DNA from: DATLMR01 sp964615905
Lineage (GTDB): Bacteria > Acidobacteriota > Blastocatellia > UBA7656
NCBI GenBank assembly: GCA_964615905.1
Contig: CAZTUB010000007.1
Coordinates: forward strand, 248,001 to 312,000
Length of the DNA: 64,000 bases
Direction: 5' to 3'
Below the pieces are notes generated by a model. It was not told where the DNA came from, ran no database searches, and was given only the letters and a program-made list of their open reading frames with translations. The translations under genes and the position numbers were made by a program. Of the stretch, positions 25,769-34,869 are shown piece after piece (within the stretch, counting starts at the first letter, position 1; the number at the start of each line of letters is the position of its first letter).

Positions 25769-26619
25769 CGTAGCCGGGCCGCCTGCGGCTCAAGCCAGAT
25801 TCCGCCCGTTTCGCCGCGCCACGGGCGTGCGCAATTATCCGTCGTGGCGAGCAACTCTTTGAGATGGCTGCCCGCGGCCGCAAGTGTACCCGTGCAGGTA
25901 GCAAGCCACTCTACAGGGCGAGAGATAAGCGAGCGAACCTCCTGGCCCGGCGCAGTCTCCTGTAAGAACGAGAGCTGCGTTCTTCCGTCCGCGTGCTCCC
26001 ACACGCCGAGCGCATCGCCCGCGCAGAGAACCGGACCGCCGGGCGCAGTCGGCCAGTAGACCGCGAGCGACCCGGCAGAATGGCCCGGCACGGGCACTAC
26101 CTCAACATCGTCAAAAACCCTTCGGACGGTTTCGACACGCTCGTCCGGCTCAAACCTGTTGCCGGGTAACGGCTCATCGCCACCGCCCATCCAGGACGGG
26201 ATTTCAAGCGCGGCCGCCCAATCGCCCGCGAAGCCGACAAAATCCGTGTGGCTTACTACGAGCAGGCTCGCTCGATTCATACCCTTGACCCATTCGAGCG
26301 CGTCGGTCGTAAGCAGCGGCGGCGCGTCGAACAGGAGAACCCCATCGGGGTGCGCGAGGATATATGAAAAGTGGTTGTACTCTCTATGAAACAGCGGGCG
26401 TTTGCTCGCTCGCCACAGGCCGGGTGAAAGCTCCTCAAAGGCTACGCTGTGACGTTGCAGCCTCTCGTCGTCAAGCGCGAGCATGCTCTTGCGACCAGCC
26501 CCGCAAAGCGGGCAGGCGTAATGTGCGGGAAGCTCCTGGCCGGGCGCGATCCATTCCACATGCCCGCACACGGGGCAATAAAATCGCCTCCACCCCCTGG
26601 CGTCCGTCTGGATAATCAT
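25765..26619 (-). CDS. Metallo-beta-lactamase-fold protein with N-terminal rubredoxin-like knuckles
   Basis: A 284-aa protein. Residues 15-18 (CPVC) and 36-39 (CPLC) form two Cys pairs like a rubredoxin or zinc ribbon. The MBL fold follows, with a degenerate metal motif SHTDFVGFAGDW in place of HxHxDH, then VPGHSAGS and a GDAL motif. Loss of two of the usual His ligands suggests altered metal binding or no hydrolase activity. The N-terminal knuckle may carry iron and electron transfer, as in flavodiiron-related proteins, but no flavodoxin domain is present. It lies 13 bp after the hydroxyacyl-CoA dehydrogenase gene. Confidence 0.8.
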   Translation of the reverse strand: MIIQTDARGWRRFYCPVCGHVEWIAPGQELPAHYACPLCGAGRKSMLALDDERLQRHSVAFEELSPGLWRASKRPLFHREYNHFSYILAHPDGVLLFDAPPLLTTDALEWVKGMNRASLLVVSHTDFVGFAGDWAAALEIPSWMGGGDEPLPGNRFEPDERVETVRRVFDDVEVVPVPGHSAGSLAVYWPTAPGGPVLCAGDALGVWEHADGRTQLSFLQETAPGQEVRSLISRPVEWLATCTGTLAAAGSHLKELLATTDNCARPWRGETGGIWLEPQAARLR

Positions 26620-26632
26620 AAGGCCTCTGGCT

Positions 26633-27523
26633 TTAGAGCAGGCTCATAGGCGTGGGGTTCTGCGGGTCCGAATAATCGTAGAACCCTCGCCCGGCCTTCC
26701 TGCCGTACAGACCCGCAAGCACCATGCGTTTTAGCAGCGGCGGCGGGGCGAAACGCTTCTCTTTGAACTCATCGAACATGATGTTTGCGATGTAGTAGGT
26801 TGTGTCGAGCCCCACGAAATCACCGAGCGTCAGCGGCCCCATCGGGTACCCGCAACCGAGCTTCATCGCGTTGTCTATGTCGACAATCGACGCGACGCCT
26901 TCTTCGAGCACGCGAATCGAATCGAGCATGTAAGGGACAAGCAGCCGGTTGACTATAAACCCTGTACGGTCGGAAGTCTGAACAGGCACTTTGCCTATCT
27001 GGCGGCCAAACTCTGTCGCCGCCTGAAATACTTCGGGGTCGGTCAGGATCGTTCGTATCACCTCCACAAGCTTCATCACGGGCACGGGGTTGAAAAAGTG
27101 CATGCCGATAAAGCGGCGCTGCCGCTCCGCGCCGGTCGCGGTCATCATCTGCGTGACCGAGAGGCTCGACGTGTTTGACGCGAAGATCGTATCGGGTTTG
27201 CAGACGCGGTCAAGGGTTGAATATGTCCTGTTCTTTTCGTCGAGGTTCTCGATTATGGCTTCGATGACGATGTCGGCGTCGGCCGCGTCTTCTAGTTTGG
27301 TGCTGCCTCGCAGCCGCGACAGTGTCTGCTCGCGCGCGTCGGGCGCGAGCTTGCCTTTTTCGACCATCTTCGCCAGTTGCTTATCTATCCCGGAGAGCCC
27401 GCGACCCAGAAACTCTTCCGAAACCTCGATGATCGTCACGTCGCGCCCGGCCTGCGCGCAGACCTGTGCGATGCCGGAACCCATGAGCCCGCAGCCCAGC
27501 ACCGCTACTTTGTTGATTGCCAT
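26633..27523 (-). CDS. 3-hydroxybutyryl-CoA dehydrogenase
   Basis: A 296-aa NAD-dependent short 3-hydroxyacyl-CoA dehydrogenase, oxidising or reducing at C3 of acyl-CoA. The nucleotide motif GCGLMGSGIAQ is at residues 10-20, and the catalytic His is in GMHFFNPVPVMKLVEVI. Length matches single-domain HBDH (about 280-300 aa). GGAGG precedes the start by nine bases. The thiolase at 33322-34503 is encoded on the same strand further upstream, and together they would serve beta-oxidation or butyryl-CoA/polyhydroxybutyrate chemistry. Confidence 0.93.
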   Translation of the reverse strand: MAINKVAVLGCGLMGSGIAQVCAQAGRDVTIIEVSEEFLGRGLSGIDKQLAKMVEKGKLAPDAREQTLSRLRGSTKLEDAADADIVIEAIIENLDEKNRTYSTLDRVCKPDTIFASNTSSLSVTQMMTATGAERQRRFIGMHFFNPVPVMKLVEVIRTILTDPEVFQAATEFGRQIGKVPVQTSDRTGFIVNRLLVPYMLDSIRVLEEGVASIVDIDNAMKLGCGYPMGPLTLGDFVGLDTTYYIANIMFDEFKEKRFAPPPLLKRMVLAGLYGRKAGRGFYDYSDPQNPTPMSLL

Positions 27524-27631
27524 TAGATTAAGCCTCCATTCAGGTAGAAAATATTTAGTGCTCAGGAACAGGTAAGGTTATTACTTCGCGGGCCATTCTT
27601 CAACCGTGAGTTCGCTTCCCACAGACGGCTA

Positions 27632-28870
27632 TCAATTGCCTGTCCAGCGGTTGAAATCTTCGACTACCCTGGTTGATTTCTCAACAATACGGTTTTGCGC
27701 TTCGGCTGCTCGGACGCGGTTTATAGTCCCGTCGCTGCTGTGTTGCTCGATCATCGCTTTCTGTTCTCCGAGAAGCTCAAGCAACCGTTGTTTGAACTGG
27801 TCCGCATCGTCGTTCTGGGCGGGAAGGGAGTTGAGGATTCGGGTCCCGCGCTCGGCGGCTTCGAGAGCCGGTCCCGTATCGACAGACCTCTCGCTCGACC
27901 TGAGAGCTTCGGAGAAGAGATTGAACGAGTCTGTGAGCGCCCTGTGGCCGTCGGCCAGCCCGTGCAGAAAAGCGTTCCTGTTCGTTTGCGGGTTGAGCCT
28001 CAGGTTGGACATCTTCAGCGGCGGGCCGTCATAGTCTCTCGCGGCGATCACGATTGATGTCGCGATAACTCCAAGGCTCAAAATCATCAGCGACTGCCAG
28101 ACTACAGGCGTTATCTTCTCGTGCGGCCGCTTGTAGGGGATGATCAGCGCAAGCCCTACTCCGGCGATAAGACCGCCGATGTGCGCCGCGTTGTCTATCT
28201 GCGCGATGAATACACCGAACGAGAGATTTATCAGGATCAGAGGGATTACGCGCCGCTTGATCTCCTTGCTGAGCAGGTCGGGTATCTCTTTGCGAAACCT
28301 GAAGGCGAAAGTCGCCATCACGCCAAACAGGCCGAAGATCGCGCCCGACGCGCCAGCCGATGTGTTCGGCGTGTAGAGGTAGCTGGCAATGGACCCGGCT
28401 ATGCCTGTCAGCAGGCACAGCAGCACAAACCGCGACGAGCCGTAGAGCCGTTCGATCTCCTGGCCGACGATCATCAAAGCGTAGCAGTTGAAGAAGAGGT
28501 GAATGAACCCTATGTGGATGAACATAGAGGTCACTAGCCGCCAGTACTGGCCTTCTTCGGCGATAAGCCTGTTGACCTTTGCGCCGAACCCCACGAGCAC
28601 GCGCTCGTCGGCCTCCATAGCGCTCATGCCGCCGGCAAGCCACATCAGCACGAACACGGCTACGTTCATGCCTATAAAGAGAAAAGTGAACGGGTTCGAG
28701 CGCGTCATGAGCGCGCGGAAGAAGTGGCTCTCTTTATCCGCCTTGTGATGCTCTACGACCGCTTCAACCGAGCGGAGGCCACAATGTATACATTCGGGGG
28801 AGACGGCGGGCGTAGGGTTGCCGCACCCTGGGCAGTGTCTGAAACCTGTTTGATTAGTAGCTCGATCCAA
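27632..28870 (-). CDS. Rhomboid-family intramembrane serine protease with zinc-ribbon N-terminus
   Basis: About 412 aa. The N-terminus has two Cys pairs (CPGC and CIHC), probably a small zinc ribbon. A rhomboid core follows, with several transmembrane helices, the catalytic Ser in GASGAIFGLFG, and the catalytic His in NAAHIGGLIAG. The C-terminal ~130 residues are hydrophilic and helical. Rhomboids cut membrane proteins within the bilayer. The start is a TTG at 28870 with no clear ribosome site. It is chosen to include the Cys motif; an internal ATG would lose it. The gene lies 33 bp after the VWFA-type gene and may be co-transcribed. Confidence 0.87.
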   Translation of the reverse strand: MDRATNQTGFRHCPGCGNPTPAVSPECIHCGLRSVEAVVEHHKADKESHFFRALMTRSNPFTFLFIGMNVAVFVLMWLAGGMSAMEADERVLVGFGAKVNRLIAEEGQYWRLVTSMFIHIGFIHLFFNCYALMIVGQEIERLYGSSRFVLLCLLTGIAGSIASYLYTPNTSAGASGAIFGLFGVMATFAFRFRKEIPDLLSKEIKRRVIPLILINLSFGVFIAQIDNAAHIGGLIAGVGLALIIPYKRPHEKITPVVWQSLMILSLGVIATSIVIAARDYDGPPLKMSNLRLNPQTNRNAFLHGLADGHRALTDSFNLFSEALRSSERSVDTGPALEAAERGTRILNSLPAQNDDADQFKQRLLELLGEQKAMIEQHSSDGTINRVRAAEAQNRIVEKSTRVVEDFNRWTGN

Positions 28871-28903
28871 TATTTGCTATAAGACCCTGTTTGAAAGTCG
28901 GTC

Positions 28904-31006
28904 CTACTCGATCACAAAATCCGTGCTCCTTTCCAGCTTAATCTTTCCTCTCTCTCCAGACAAGTTGACAATAAGCATGTAGCGGCCCCGCTCGGCCGGG
29001 AGCTTCAGCCGCGTTCCCTGTGTGGCCTGCCTGGAATCCTCGCCAGCTTTTGGCGGAGCGGTCGGCAGGTTGGCGTTTATCAGTATGCGGCCCTGCTCGT
29101 TTATTATGCGAACGCGCTGGACCACGGCCTGGATATACTGCGGCGGGTTGTATATGACGTAATGGAGGTCGGCTTCGACTCCGGGCTTAAAGCTGTTGTG
29201 GCCGTCAAAGCCTTTCTGACCGGGCGCGAGCAGAACAAGGCTGCTAAGCGCGGTCGATTTGCGGTCCCTGAGGTCAGGCACTTCAAAGAACTGGTAGGCG
29301 CTTCCGACAAGCCCCGTCGTCTTTTCTCTCATCACTGCTCGTATCTGGTAGCTGCCCGGCGCAAGGTCGTAAAACTCTTTCACCATCACGAACCCCTGAG
29401 ACTTGAGCTTGTCGCGGGCGCCGGGGTCGGCCTTCAGATCATAGTTGAAAGTGTGCTCGACCGCGCCGACAGGGTTGTCCTTACCGGCGGCAAAGACGAG
29501 CATCACGACTTCATAAGAGGCCTTCTGCTCGGCCTCGGTCTGCGTGGGCAGCTTCAAATAGTTTCGACCGATATGAACCCCTGCTTGAATAATCTGGCGG
29601 CCTTCTCTCGGCACTACGTTGGCGACGACTTCGAGCGGAAGGTCTATTCGCGGGACGGGTGACAGAAGCGCGGCGAGCAGCTCCGCCCCTTTGCCCTTGC
29701 TGCTCTCTTCGTCCACATAGAAGTAGCCGTATTTTGTGCGGACTATCAGGTCCGACCTCCCTTTTACAGTGACAGCCAGGCGGTGAAATCGGTTATCGGG
29801 CGGGGATGTGGGCGTGAACCCTAACACGTAGTATGCGCTGGAATCTTCGACCGCTTTTTGAAGCCCTAAACTGAGGTTGTTGGTGTTGCTTATGATCTCG
29901 CCGCCCGTGCCGAGCGTCAGCGCGCGCGCCGCGCCCATGTTCTCAAAGTCCGTAAAAGTAACGCCTGAAGTCGACATCCTCGCGGCAAGACCCAGACCTG
30001 TTATCCGCTCGCTTGCCATAGGGCTTTGCGTGCGCAGCCCGCCCGCGTCAACCGTGTAGACGCTCACCCCGCTCCTCCTCGCTAGATCGACCAGACGGAG
30101 TAGCTGGCCGGATACGTCCTCTGACGTGCCGCTCGCGGTCACTAACATCTCTGTGACGACGACGACAACTTTGCGACCGGGTAGCTCCGACATCGAGCGA
30201 CAGAGGTTTTCGAGCGTCTTCATTGTGCTTCGGACGCCGAACCCTATCTGGCGAACGACTGTCCGGGCCGTCTCTCTTATCATCGACTCAAGGGCCTCGG
30301 CGGGCATTAGTTGAAATGCGAGGTCGTCGTTGCTGATGCGCCTGACGACCGCGTCGAGCACCATCGAGTCGTTCGAGTCGATGCGAATCGCTTCGCCGGG
30401 GCTGAGGTTAACGCGCGGGTCGCGCGACCTTTCGAAGATGTTGACGCTCGGGCCTGAGCGGTTTATCGCCGCCAACAATCGCTGTTTGTCTGAGGTGAAC
30501 TGCTGCATCCCCGCGACCCCGCCAGCGGTCGATGTGACGGCGACGATGTCGGACGTGCTGACGCGAGTGTTGACGTATTCGGCGAGGGCCATTCGTGAGC
30601 GCAGAAGGTTTTCGCCCGACAGGTGCAGGTCATCAATCACGATTGCGATGTACCGCCCACGAAATGGAGTGGCGAGCGGCGTTACGGTCACGCCGGGCAT
30701 CGAGTCGTCATCGTTCGGGATCATAGCCGGCGCGCGTTCGCGGGTTGTGCGTTCGTCTATTGGCAGAAAGAAGTCCAGGGTCTGCGGAACCCCTTCGTCC
30801 ATTACCTGAAAATCTTCGGACTTAAGCCCGTTGATCCGCCTCCCGGTTTTATCAGTGACGATCACGTCCATCTGAACGGCGGCAGTGCCGATCTTTATCG
30901 TATCCTTGTCTTGAGGGTTTGACTGGCTCGCCGGGTCCTGTTGTGACCAGGCCGGAAAAGCCTGCATGAGAGCCAGAAAGAGAGCGGCTAAAGATTTTAA
31001 AGCCAT
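28904..31006 (-). CDS. Secreted VWFA-related Acidobacterial-domain protein, copy 1
   Basis: About 700 aa with a signal peptide (MALKSLAALFLALMQAF then SWAQ-like end). Segments such as IVTDKTGRRINGLKSEDFQV and a following von Willebrand A-like region match the 'VWFA-related Acidobacterial domain' family, which is expanded in Acidobacteriota. The metal site is degenerate: the segment is AIVIDDLHLSGENL rather than a clean DxSxS. The C-terminal half is beta-rich. Function is unknown; adhesion or extracellular assembly is usually assumed. GGGAG precedes the ATG at 31006. It is a tandem paralogue of the next gene. Confidence 0.9.
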   Translation of the reverse strand: MALKSLAALFLALMQAFPAWSQQDPASQSNPQDKDTIKIGTAAVQMDVIVTDKTGRRINGLKSEDFQVMDEGVPQTLDFFLPIDERTTRERAPAMIPNDDDSMPGVTVTPLATPFRGRYIAIVIDDLHLSGENLLRSRMALAEYVNTRVSTSDIVAVTSTAGGVAGMQQFTSDKQRLLAAINRSGPSVNIFERSRDPRVNLSPGEAIRIDSNDSMVLDAVVRRISNDDLAFQLMPAEALESMIRETARTVVRQIGFGVRSTMKTLENLCRSMSELPGRKVVVVVTEMLVTASGTSEDVSGQLLRLVDLARRSGVSVYTVDAGGLRTQSPMASERITGLGLAARMSTSGVTFTDFENMGAARALTLGTGGEIISNTNNLSLGLQKAVEDSSAYYVLGFTPTSPPDNRFHRLAVTVKGRSDLIVRTKYGYFYVDEESSKGKGAELLAALLSPVPRIDLPLEVVANVVPREGRQIIQAGVHIGRNYLKLPTQTEAEQKASYEVVMLVFAAGKDNPVGAVEHTFNYDLKADPGARDKLKSQGFVMVKEFYDLAPGSYQIRAVMREKTTGLVGSAYQFFEVPDLRDRKSTALSSLVLLAPGQKGFDGHNSFKPGVEADLHYVIYNPPQYIQAVVQRVRIINEQGRILINANLPTAPPKAGEDSRQATQGTRLKLPAERGRYMLIVNLSGERGKIKLERSTDFVIE

Positions 31007-31035
31007 CACGGGTCTCCCAAAGCTCGGAAATCTTG

Positions 31036-31077
31036 GCGGGGCGTCGTCCGGGCTGCGCAGCCCGGAATCGGCCCCGC
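31036..31077 (-). repeat. Strong nested hairpin between the two VWFA genes
   Basis: GCGGGGC/GCCCCGC outer arms enclose a perfect CCGGGCT-GCGC-AGCCCGG hairpin, but no T-run follows. It lies in the 87-bp gap between the paralogues and could stabilise the 3' end of the upstream message or attenuate transcription into copy 1. Confidence 0.6.
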
Positions 31078-31093
31078 GTTTAGCTTTCTGCCC

Positions 31094-33196
31094 CTACTCG
31101 ATTACGAAATCGGCGCGTCGTTCGAGATCGACTTTGCCCTTATCGCCTTGCAAGGTTACAACCAGCGCGTAACGCCCGCGCATGGGAGGCAGCTTGAACT
31201 TGGTCCCCTGCGGCGCGGCAGTCGGGTCGGCCGCCTGCGCGGGGCCGATGCCGAGCGGGCTGTCGAACAGCACTTTCCCGGAATTCGAGTCGATCAGCTT
31301 CACCTGCTGTGTGTAGCCCTGAAGGCTCTTGGGCGGGTTATAGAGTACGTAGCGAATCTCCATCTCTTCACCCGGCTTGAAATTGTTGCTGCCGTCGAAG
31401 CCCGGCTGACCAGGCGTTTGAAGAATCAAGCTCGACAGCGCGGGGTACTTCTTATTTTTCAGGTCGGGGACTTCGAAGAACTGGTAGGCGGAGCCGAGCA
31501 TCCCCGTCGCCCTCTCGCGGACCACTGCGCGGACCTGATAGCTGCCCGGCTCAAGCTGCGTGAATGTCTTCACGTATGTGAACCCATCGGTCTTTAGCTT
31601 CTGGCGCGCGTCAGGGTCTTTGGTGAAATCGTAGTTGACGGTCGTTCGCACTTCGCCCACGGGCTGGTCTTTCCCGGAAGCAAAGACGACCATCATAATG
31701 TCGTAGGCCGATGTCTGCTGGGGCGCGGTTGCGGCGGGTAGGCTCAAGTACCTGCGGCCCACGTGAAGCCCTGTCAGTATTGTCTGCTCTCCCTTTTCAG
31801 GAACCACGTTGGCGACTATATCGAGCCGCAGATCGGTTCGCTGGACAGGCGAGATGATAGCGGCGAGCATCTCGGTCCCTGTCCCTCTTGCCGTCTCCTC
31901 GTTAAGCGCGAGATACCCTTTGCGGCTTCTGACGATAAGGTCCGGCTTGCCTTTGACGGTGACGACCAGCCTGTGAAACTTGTTGTCGGGCGTGGCGGCC
32001 GGGGTGAACCCGACTACGTAATACGTGCTCGAATCCTCGACCGCTCTTTGAAGACCCGTGCCGAGGCTGTTGGTGTTTGCGATCACCTCGCCGCCCGTCG
32101 CAAGCGCGAGCGCGTGGGCTCCGCCGAGGTTCTGGAAGTCTGTATAAGCCGTGCTTGCGTCGCGGTTGCGCTGGTTGATAGCGGCAATCGAGCTGCGCTC
32201 GCTCGCCTGGGTGTTGCCCGCGCGAAGACCGCCCGCGTCGAGCGCGTAAATGCTTATGCCGCTCCGGCGAGCCCTGTCAATAACGCGGTTGACCTGCGAG
32301 GAAACGTCGTAATCGGTCCCGCCGGACGTGTAGAGTTGCTCCGTCATCAAGACGGCGATCTTGCGGCCGGGCAACTCGGCCATGCTCTTGAACAGAGAGT
32401 CGAGCGTGGCGAGAGTATTTCGCGTGGTCTGAGAAGATAAGGAGAGCAGGGTCCGAGATTCGATTCGCACCTGGTTCTCGATCATCTCTTTGGTCATCCC
32501 GGCGAAGGTGCTTTCGTCCTGCGCGAGCCGCGTAACGACCGTGTCGAGCATTTGCTGGTCGCCCTGGTCGATGCGCGCGGCTTCGGCAGGGGTAAGGTTC
32601 AACCTCGCGCTGTTCTTCTCGACTGCGCCTGTCTGCGCAGCTATGCGATTGAGCGCGGCCAGCAACCGTTGCTTGTCGGTTGTGAACTGCTGCAAAGCGC
32701 CGAGGTACCCGCCCGTCGAAGTTATCGATACCATGTCTTCCGGGGAGACCTGCGTGTTTATATAATCGACCAGTGATTTTCGGGCCCTGTTGAAATTCTC
32801 AGGCGAGATATTGTATGTATCAAAAAGGAGTGCAATGAAGCGGCCTTGAAACGGCATGGCTAGCGGCGAAGCCTGAGCGCGAGCGGCCGCCGCGCCGCCC
32901 TGCGTGGCTGTGGCCGCAAGCTCTGTCCGCCCCTTTGAGCCTTCGAACGCATAGAAGAAGTCGATCTTCTGAGGCTGGCCTTCATCCGTCACTTCGAAAT
33001 CGGCTGCGGTAAGCCCGTTTATTCGCCTCCCGGTCTTGTCTGTCACGATGACGTCGAGTTGAACGGATGATGTGGCGAGACGGATAGGCTCGTCCTGGGC
33101 CGGTTGAGCGGGCGGAGTCTGCGCAGGCTGTTGCGGGAAGACCGTAACGACCTGCGTGAGGGAAAGGACTATTATCGTAAGGACTTTCAATATCAT
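31094..33196 (-). CDS. Secreted VWFA-related Acidobacterial-domain protein, copy 2
   Basis: A 700-aa paralogue of the downstream gene with the same architecture: signal peptide (ILKVLTIIVLSLTQVVTVF), IVTDKTGRRINGLTAADFEV, VWA-like core with LLFDTYNISPENF, a YVVGFTPAATPDNKFHRL segment shared with copy 1, and an FEVPDLKNKKYPALSSL segment near the C-terminus. The degenerate metal motif suggests no classical MIDAS. AGAGGTA precedes the ATG. It is the first gene of a likely VWFA-VWFA-rhomboid unit; the thiolase upstream ends in its own hairpin. Confidence 0.9.
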   Translation of the reverse strand: MILKVLTIIVLSLTQVVTVFPQQPAQTPPAQPAQDEPIRLATSSVQLDVIVTDKTGRRINGLTAADFEVTDEGQPQKIDFFYAFEGSKGRTELAATATQGGAAAARAQASPLAMPFQGRFIALLFDTYNISPENFNRARKSLVDYINTQVSPEDMVSITSTGGYLGALQQFTTDKQRLLAALNRIAAQTGAVEKNSARLNLTPAEAARIDQGDQQMLDTVVTRLAQDESTFAGMTKEMIENQVRIESRTLLSLSSQTTRNTLATLDSLFKSMAELPGRKIAVLMTEQLYTSGGTDYDVSSQVNRVIDRARRSGISIYALDAGGLRAGNTQASERSSIAAINQRNRDASTAYTDFQNLGGAHALALATGGEVIANTNSLGTGLQRAVEDSSTYYVVGFTPAATPDNKFHRLVVTVKGKPDLIVRSRKGYLALNEETARGTGTEMLAAIISPVQRTDLRLDIVANVVPEKGEQTILTGLHVGRRYLSLPAATAPQQTSAYDIMMVVFASGKDQPVGEVRTTVNYDFTKDPDARQKLKTDGFTYVKTFTQLEPGSYQVRAVVRERATGMLGSAYQFFEVPDLKNKKYPALSSLILQTPGQPGFDGSNNFKPGEEMEIRYVLYNPPKSLQGYTQQVKLIDSNSGKVLFDSPLGIGPAQAADPTAAPQGTKFKLPPMRGRYALVVTLQGDKGKVDLERRADFVIE

Positions 33197-33268
33197 TCTG
33201 CTACCTCTAGTTTTGGATTGATTGATGCGCTAGATGCCTGCCCTGACTTCCACTGCGCGGGCAGGACT

Positions 33269-33307
33269 AAAGAAGGTCGGCAGCCACCCCGTTCACCGCC
33301 GACCTTC
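33269..33307 (-). terminator. Terminator-like hairpin after the thiolase gene
   Basis: GAAGGTCGGC (33272-33281) and GCCGACCTTC (33298-33307) pair perfectly over 10 bp. On the minus strand a short T-rich tail follows. It separates the thiolase from the VWFA genes. Confidence 0.6.
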
Positions 33308-33321
33308 GTATTAAAACCCGG

Positions 33322-34503
33322 CTAGAACGCCTCGACGATCATGGCGATGCCCTGACCGCCGCCGATGCACGCCGTAGCGAGGCCGTACTTCTTGCCTCGT
33401 CGTTTCAATTCGTGCAGCACCGTGAGAACGAGCCTCGTGCCGGAAGCAGCCAGCGGGTGACCGAGCGCGATGGCCCCTCCGTTTACATTTGTGCGCTGGC
33501 GGTCGAGGCCAAGCTCGCGCTCGACTGCGATAAACTGGCCTGCGAACGCCTCGTTGACTTCGACCAGGTCCATCTGGTCGAGGCCGAGCCCGGCCGCTTC
33601 AAGCGCCTTGCGCGAAGCGGGGACTGGGCCGATGCCCATGATCTCAGGCGGGACCCCCGCGATGCCCCAGGAGACTATGCGCCCAAGCGGCTGGGTTTCG
33701 AGCCTTCGGGCAGTATCTTCATCTGCGATGACAACCACGGCTGCGCCGTCGACAATTCCCGACGCGTTGCCCGCTGTAACAAAGCCGTCTTTTGAGAAAG
33801 CGGGCTTGAGTTTTGCGAGCCCTTCGATTGTGGTGTCGGGACGAAGGTGGTCGTCACGCTCAAAAAGCGTCGTTCCCTTGCGGGTCTTTATTTCGACAGC
33901 GACCACTTCATCCGCCAGGCGGCCTGACTCCCAGGCTTCAGTTGCGCGCTTCTGGCTCAGCAGCGCGAACTCGTCTTGCTCGTCGCGTGAAATATCGTGT
34001 TTGCGCGCGAGGTTTTCAGCCGTCTGCGCCATGTAATACCCGCAATGTGTGTCGAGAAGGGCGACCATCAGCGAGTCTTCGAGCTTGCCTTCGCCGAGCC
34101 TGTAACCCCATCGCGCGCCGCGTAAGACGTGCGGAGCCTGGCTCATCGACTCCATCCCGCCCGCGAGCACAGTGCTTGCTTCGCCAAGCTGTATCATCTG
34201 CGCGCCAGAGATGATCGACTGAATCCCTGAGCCGCAGAGCCTGTTGACCGTAAGAGCGGGCTTGTCGATTGCCACGCCCGCTTTGAGCGCGACGTGGCGC
34301 GCCCCGTAAATCGCATCGCCCGATGTTTGGAGCGCGTTGCCGATAACCGTGTGATCTACCATGTCGGGCGCGACCCGGCTGCGCTCCATCGCTGCGCGCG
34401 CGGCTATCGCCCCAAGCTCGATTGCCGACAGGTCGCGAAGCTCCCCGCCGTACTCACCCATAGGCGTTCTCGCGCCGCCCAGTACAAGAATCTCTTTCGC
34501 CAT
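33322..34503 (-). CDS. Acetyl-CoA C-acyltransferase (thiolase)
   Basis: A 393-aa thiolase II/III-type enzyme that condenses or cleaves acyl-CoA. The nucleophilic Cys lies in NRLCGSGIQS, the His in NGGAIALGHPLAASG and the second Cys in ATACIGGGQG. Length matches the family (~390-400). I start at 34503, where GGGGAG lies five bases upstream; a start four codons earlier lacks this. With the 3-hydroxyacyl-CoA dehydrogenase nearby, it fits fatty acid degradation or acetoacetyl-CoA formation. Confidence 0.94.
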   Translation of the reverse strand: MAKEILVLGGARTPMGEYGGELRDLSAIELGAIAARAAMERSRVAPDMVDHTVIGNALQTSGDAIYGARHVALKAGVAIDKPALTVNRLCGSGIQSIISGAQMIQLGEASTVLAGGMESMSQAPHVLRGARWGYRLGEGKLEDSLMVALLDTHCGYYMAQTAENLARKHDISRDEQDEFALLSQKRATEAWESGRLADEVVAVEIKTRKGTTLFERDDHLRPDTTIEGLAKLKPAFSKDGFVTAGNASGIVDGAAVVVIADEDTARRLETQPLGRIVSWGIAGVPPEIMGIGPVPASRKALEAAGLGLDQMDLVEVNEAFAGQFIAVERELGLDRQRTNVNGGAIALGHPLAASGTRLVLTVLHELKRRGKKYGLATACIGGGQGIAMIVEAF

Positions 34504-34754
34504 TTTTCTCCCCAAGCAATTTAGAATGTAAACGGACTTTTGAAATCAGCCTCCCGCCCGGCACGAGCGAGAGCGTTTCGGATCGGTATCCAAAATCAGA
34601 CTGGCGATACCTGCTTGATTCTGGAAGCTGATTGCTGACTATAAACTTACCAGAATTCGTTTATACCAATCAATCAAAGAACAGTTTGAAAGGTCTTTGT
34701 TGCAAAGAGAATTGTCGGCAGCCGCCGGCCGCTCAAAGGTGAAACAGCGGTTGG
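34504..34754. other. Divergent intergenic region
   Basis: A 250-bp gap between the divergent thiolase and S41 protease genes, upstream of the S41 promoter. I see no gene. A TTTCAA and TAAATT pair at about 16-bp spacing faces the thiolase on the minus strand and is a weak promoter candidate. Confidence 0.35.
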
Positions 34755-34783
34755 TTGTCAACCGTATAGCTTTCCGTTAAAAT
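34755..34783 (+). promoter_or_regulatory. Promoter of the S41 protease gene
   Basis: TTGTCA (34755-34760) and TAAAAT (34778-34783) at exactly 17-bp spacing, about 85 bp before the start codon. A good match to a housekeeping promoter. Confidence 0.7.
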
Positions 34784-34869
34784 CAGAAATGTAAAAGTCT
34801 AGGCCACGCGCTAGCGCAGGGTGTCCGACGACTTTGCTCCTGATGTTATTACCGAGGAGAGACTCAAAG

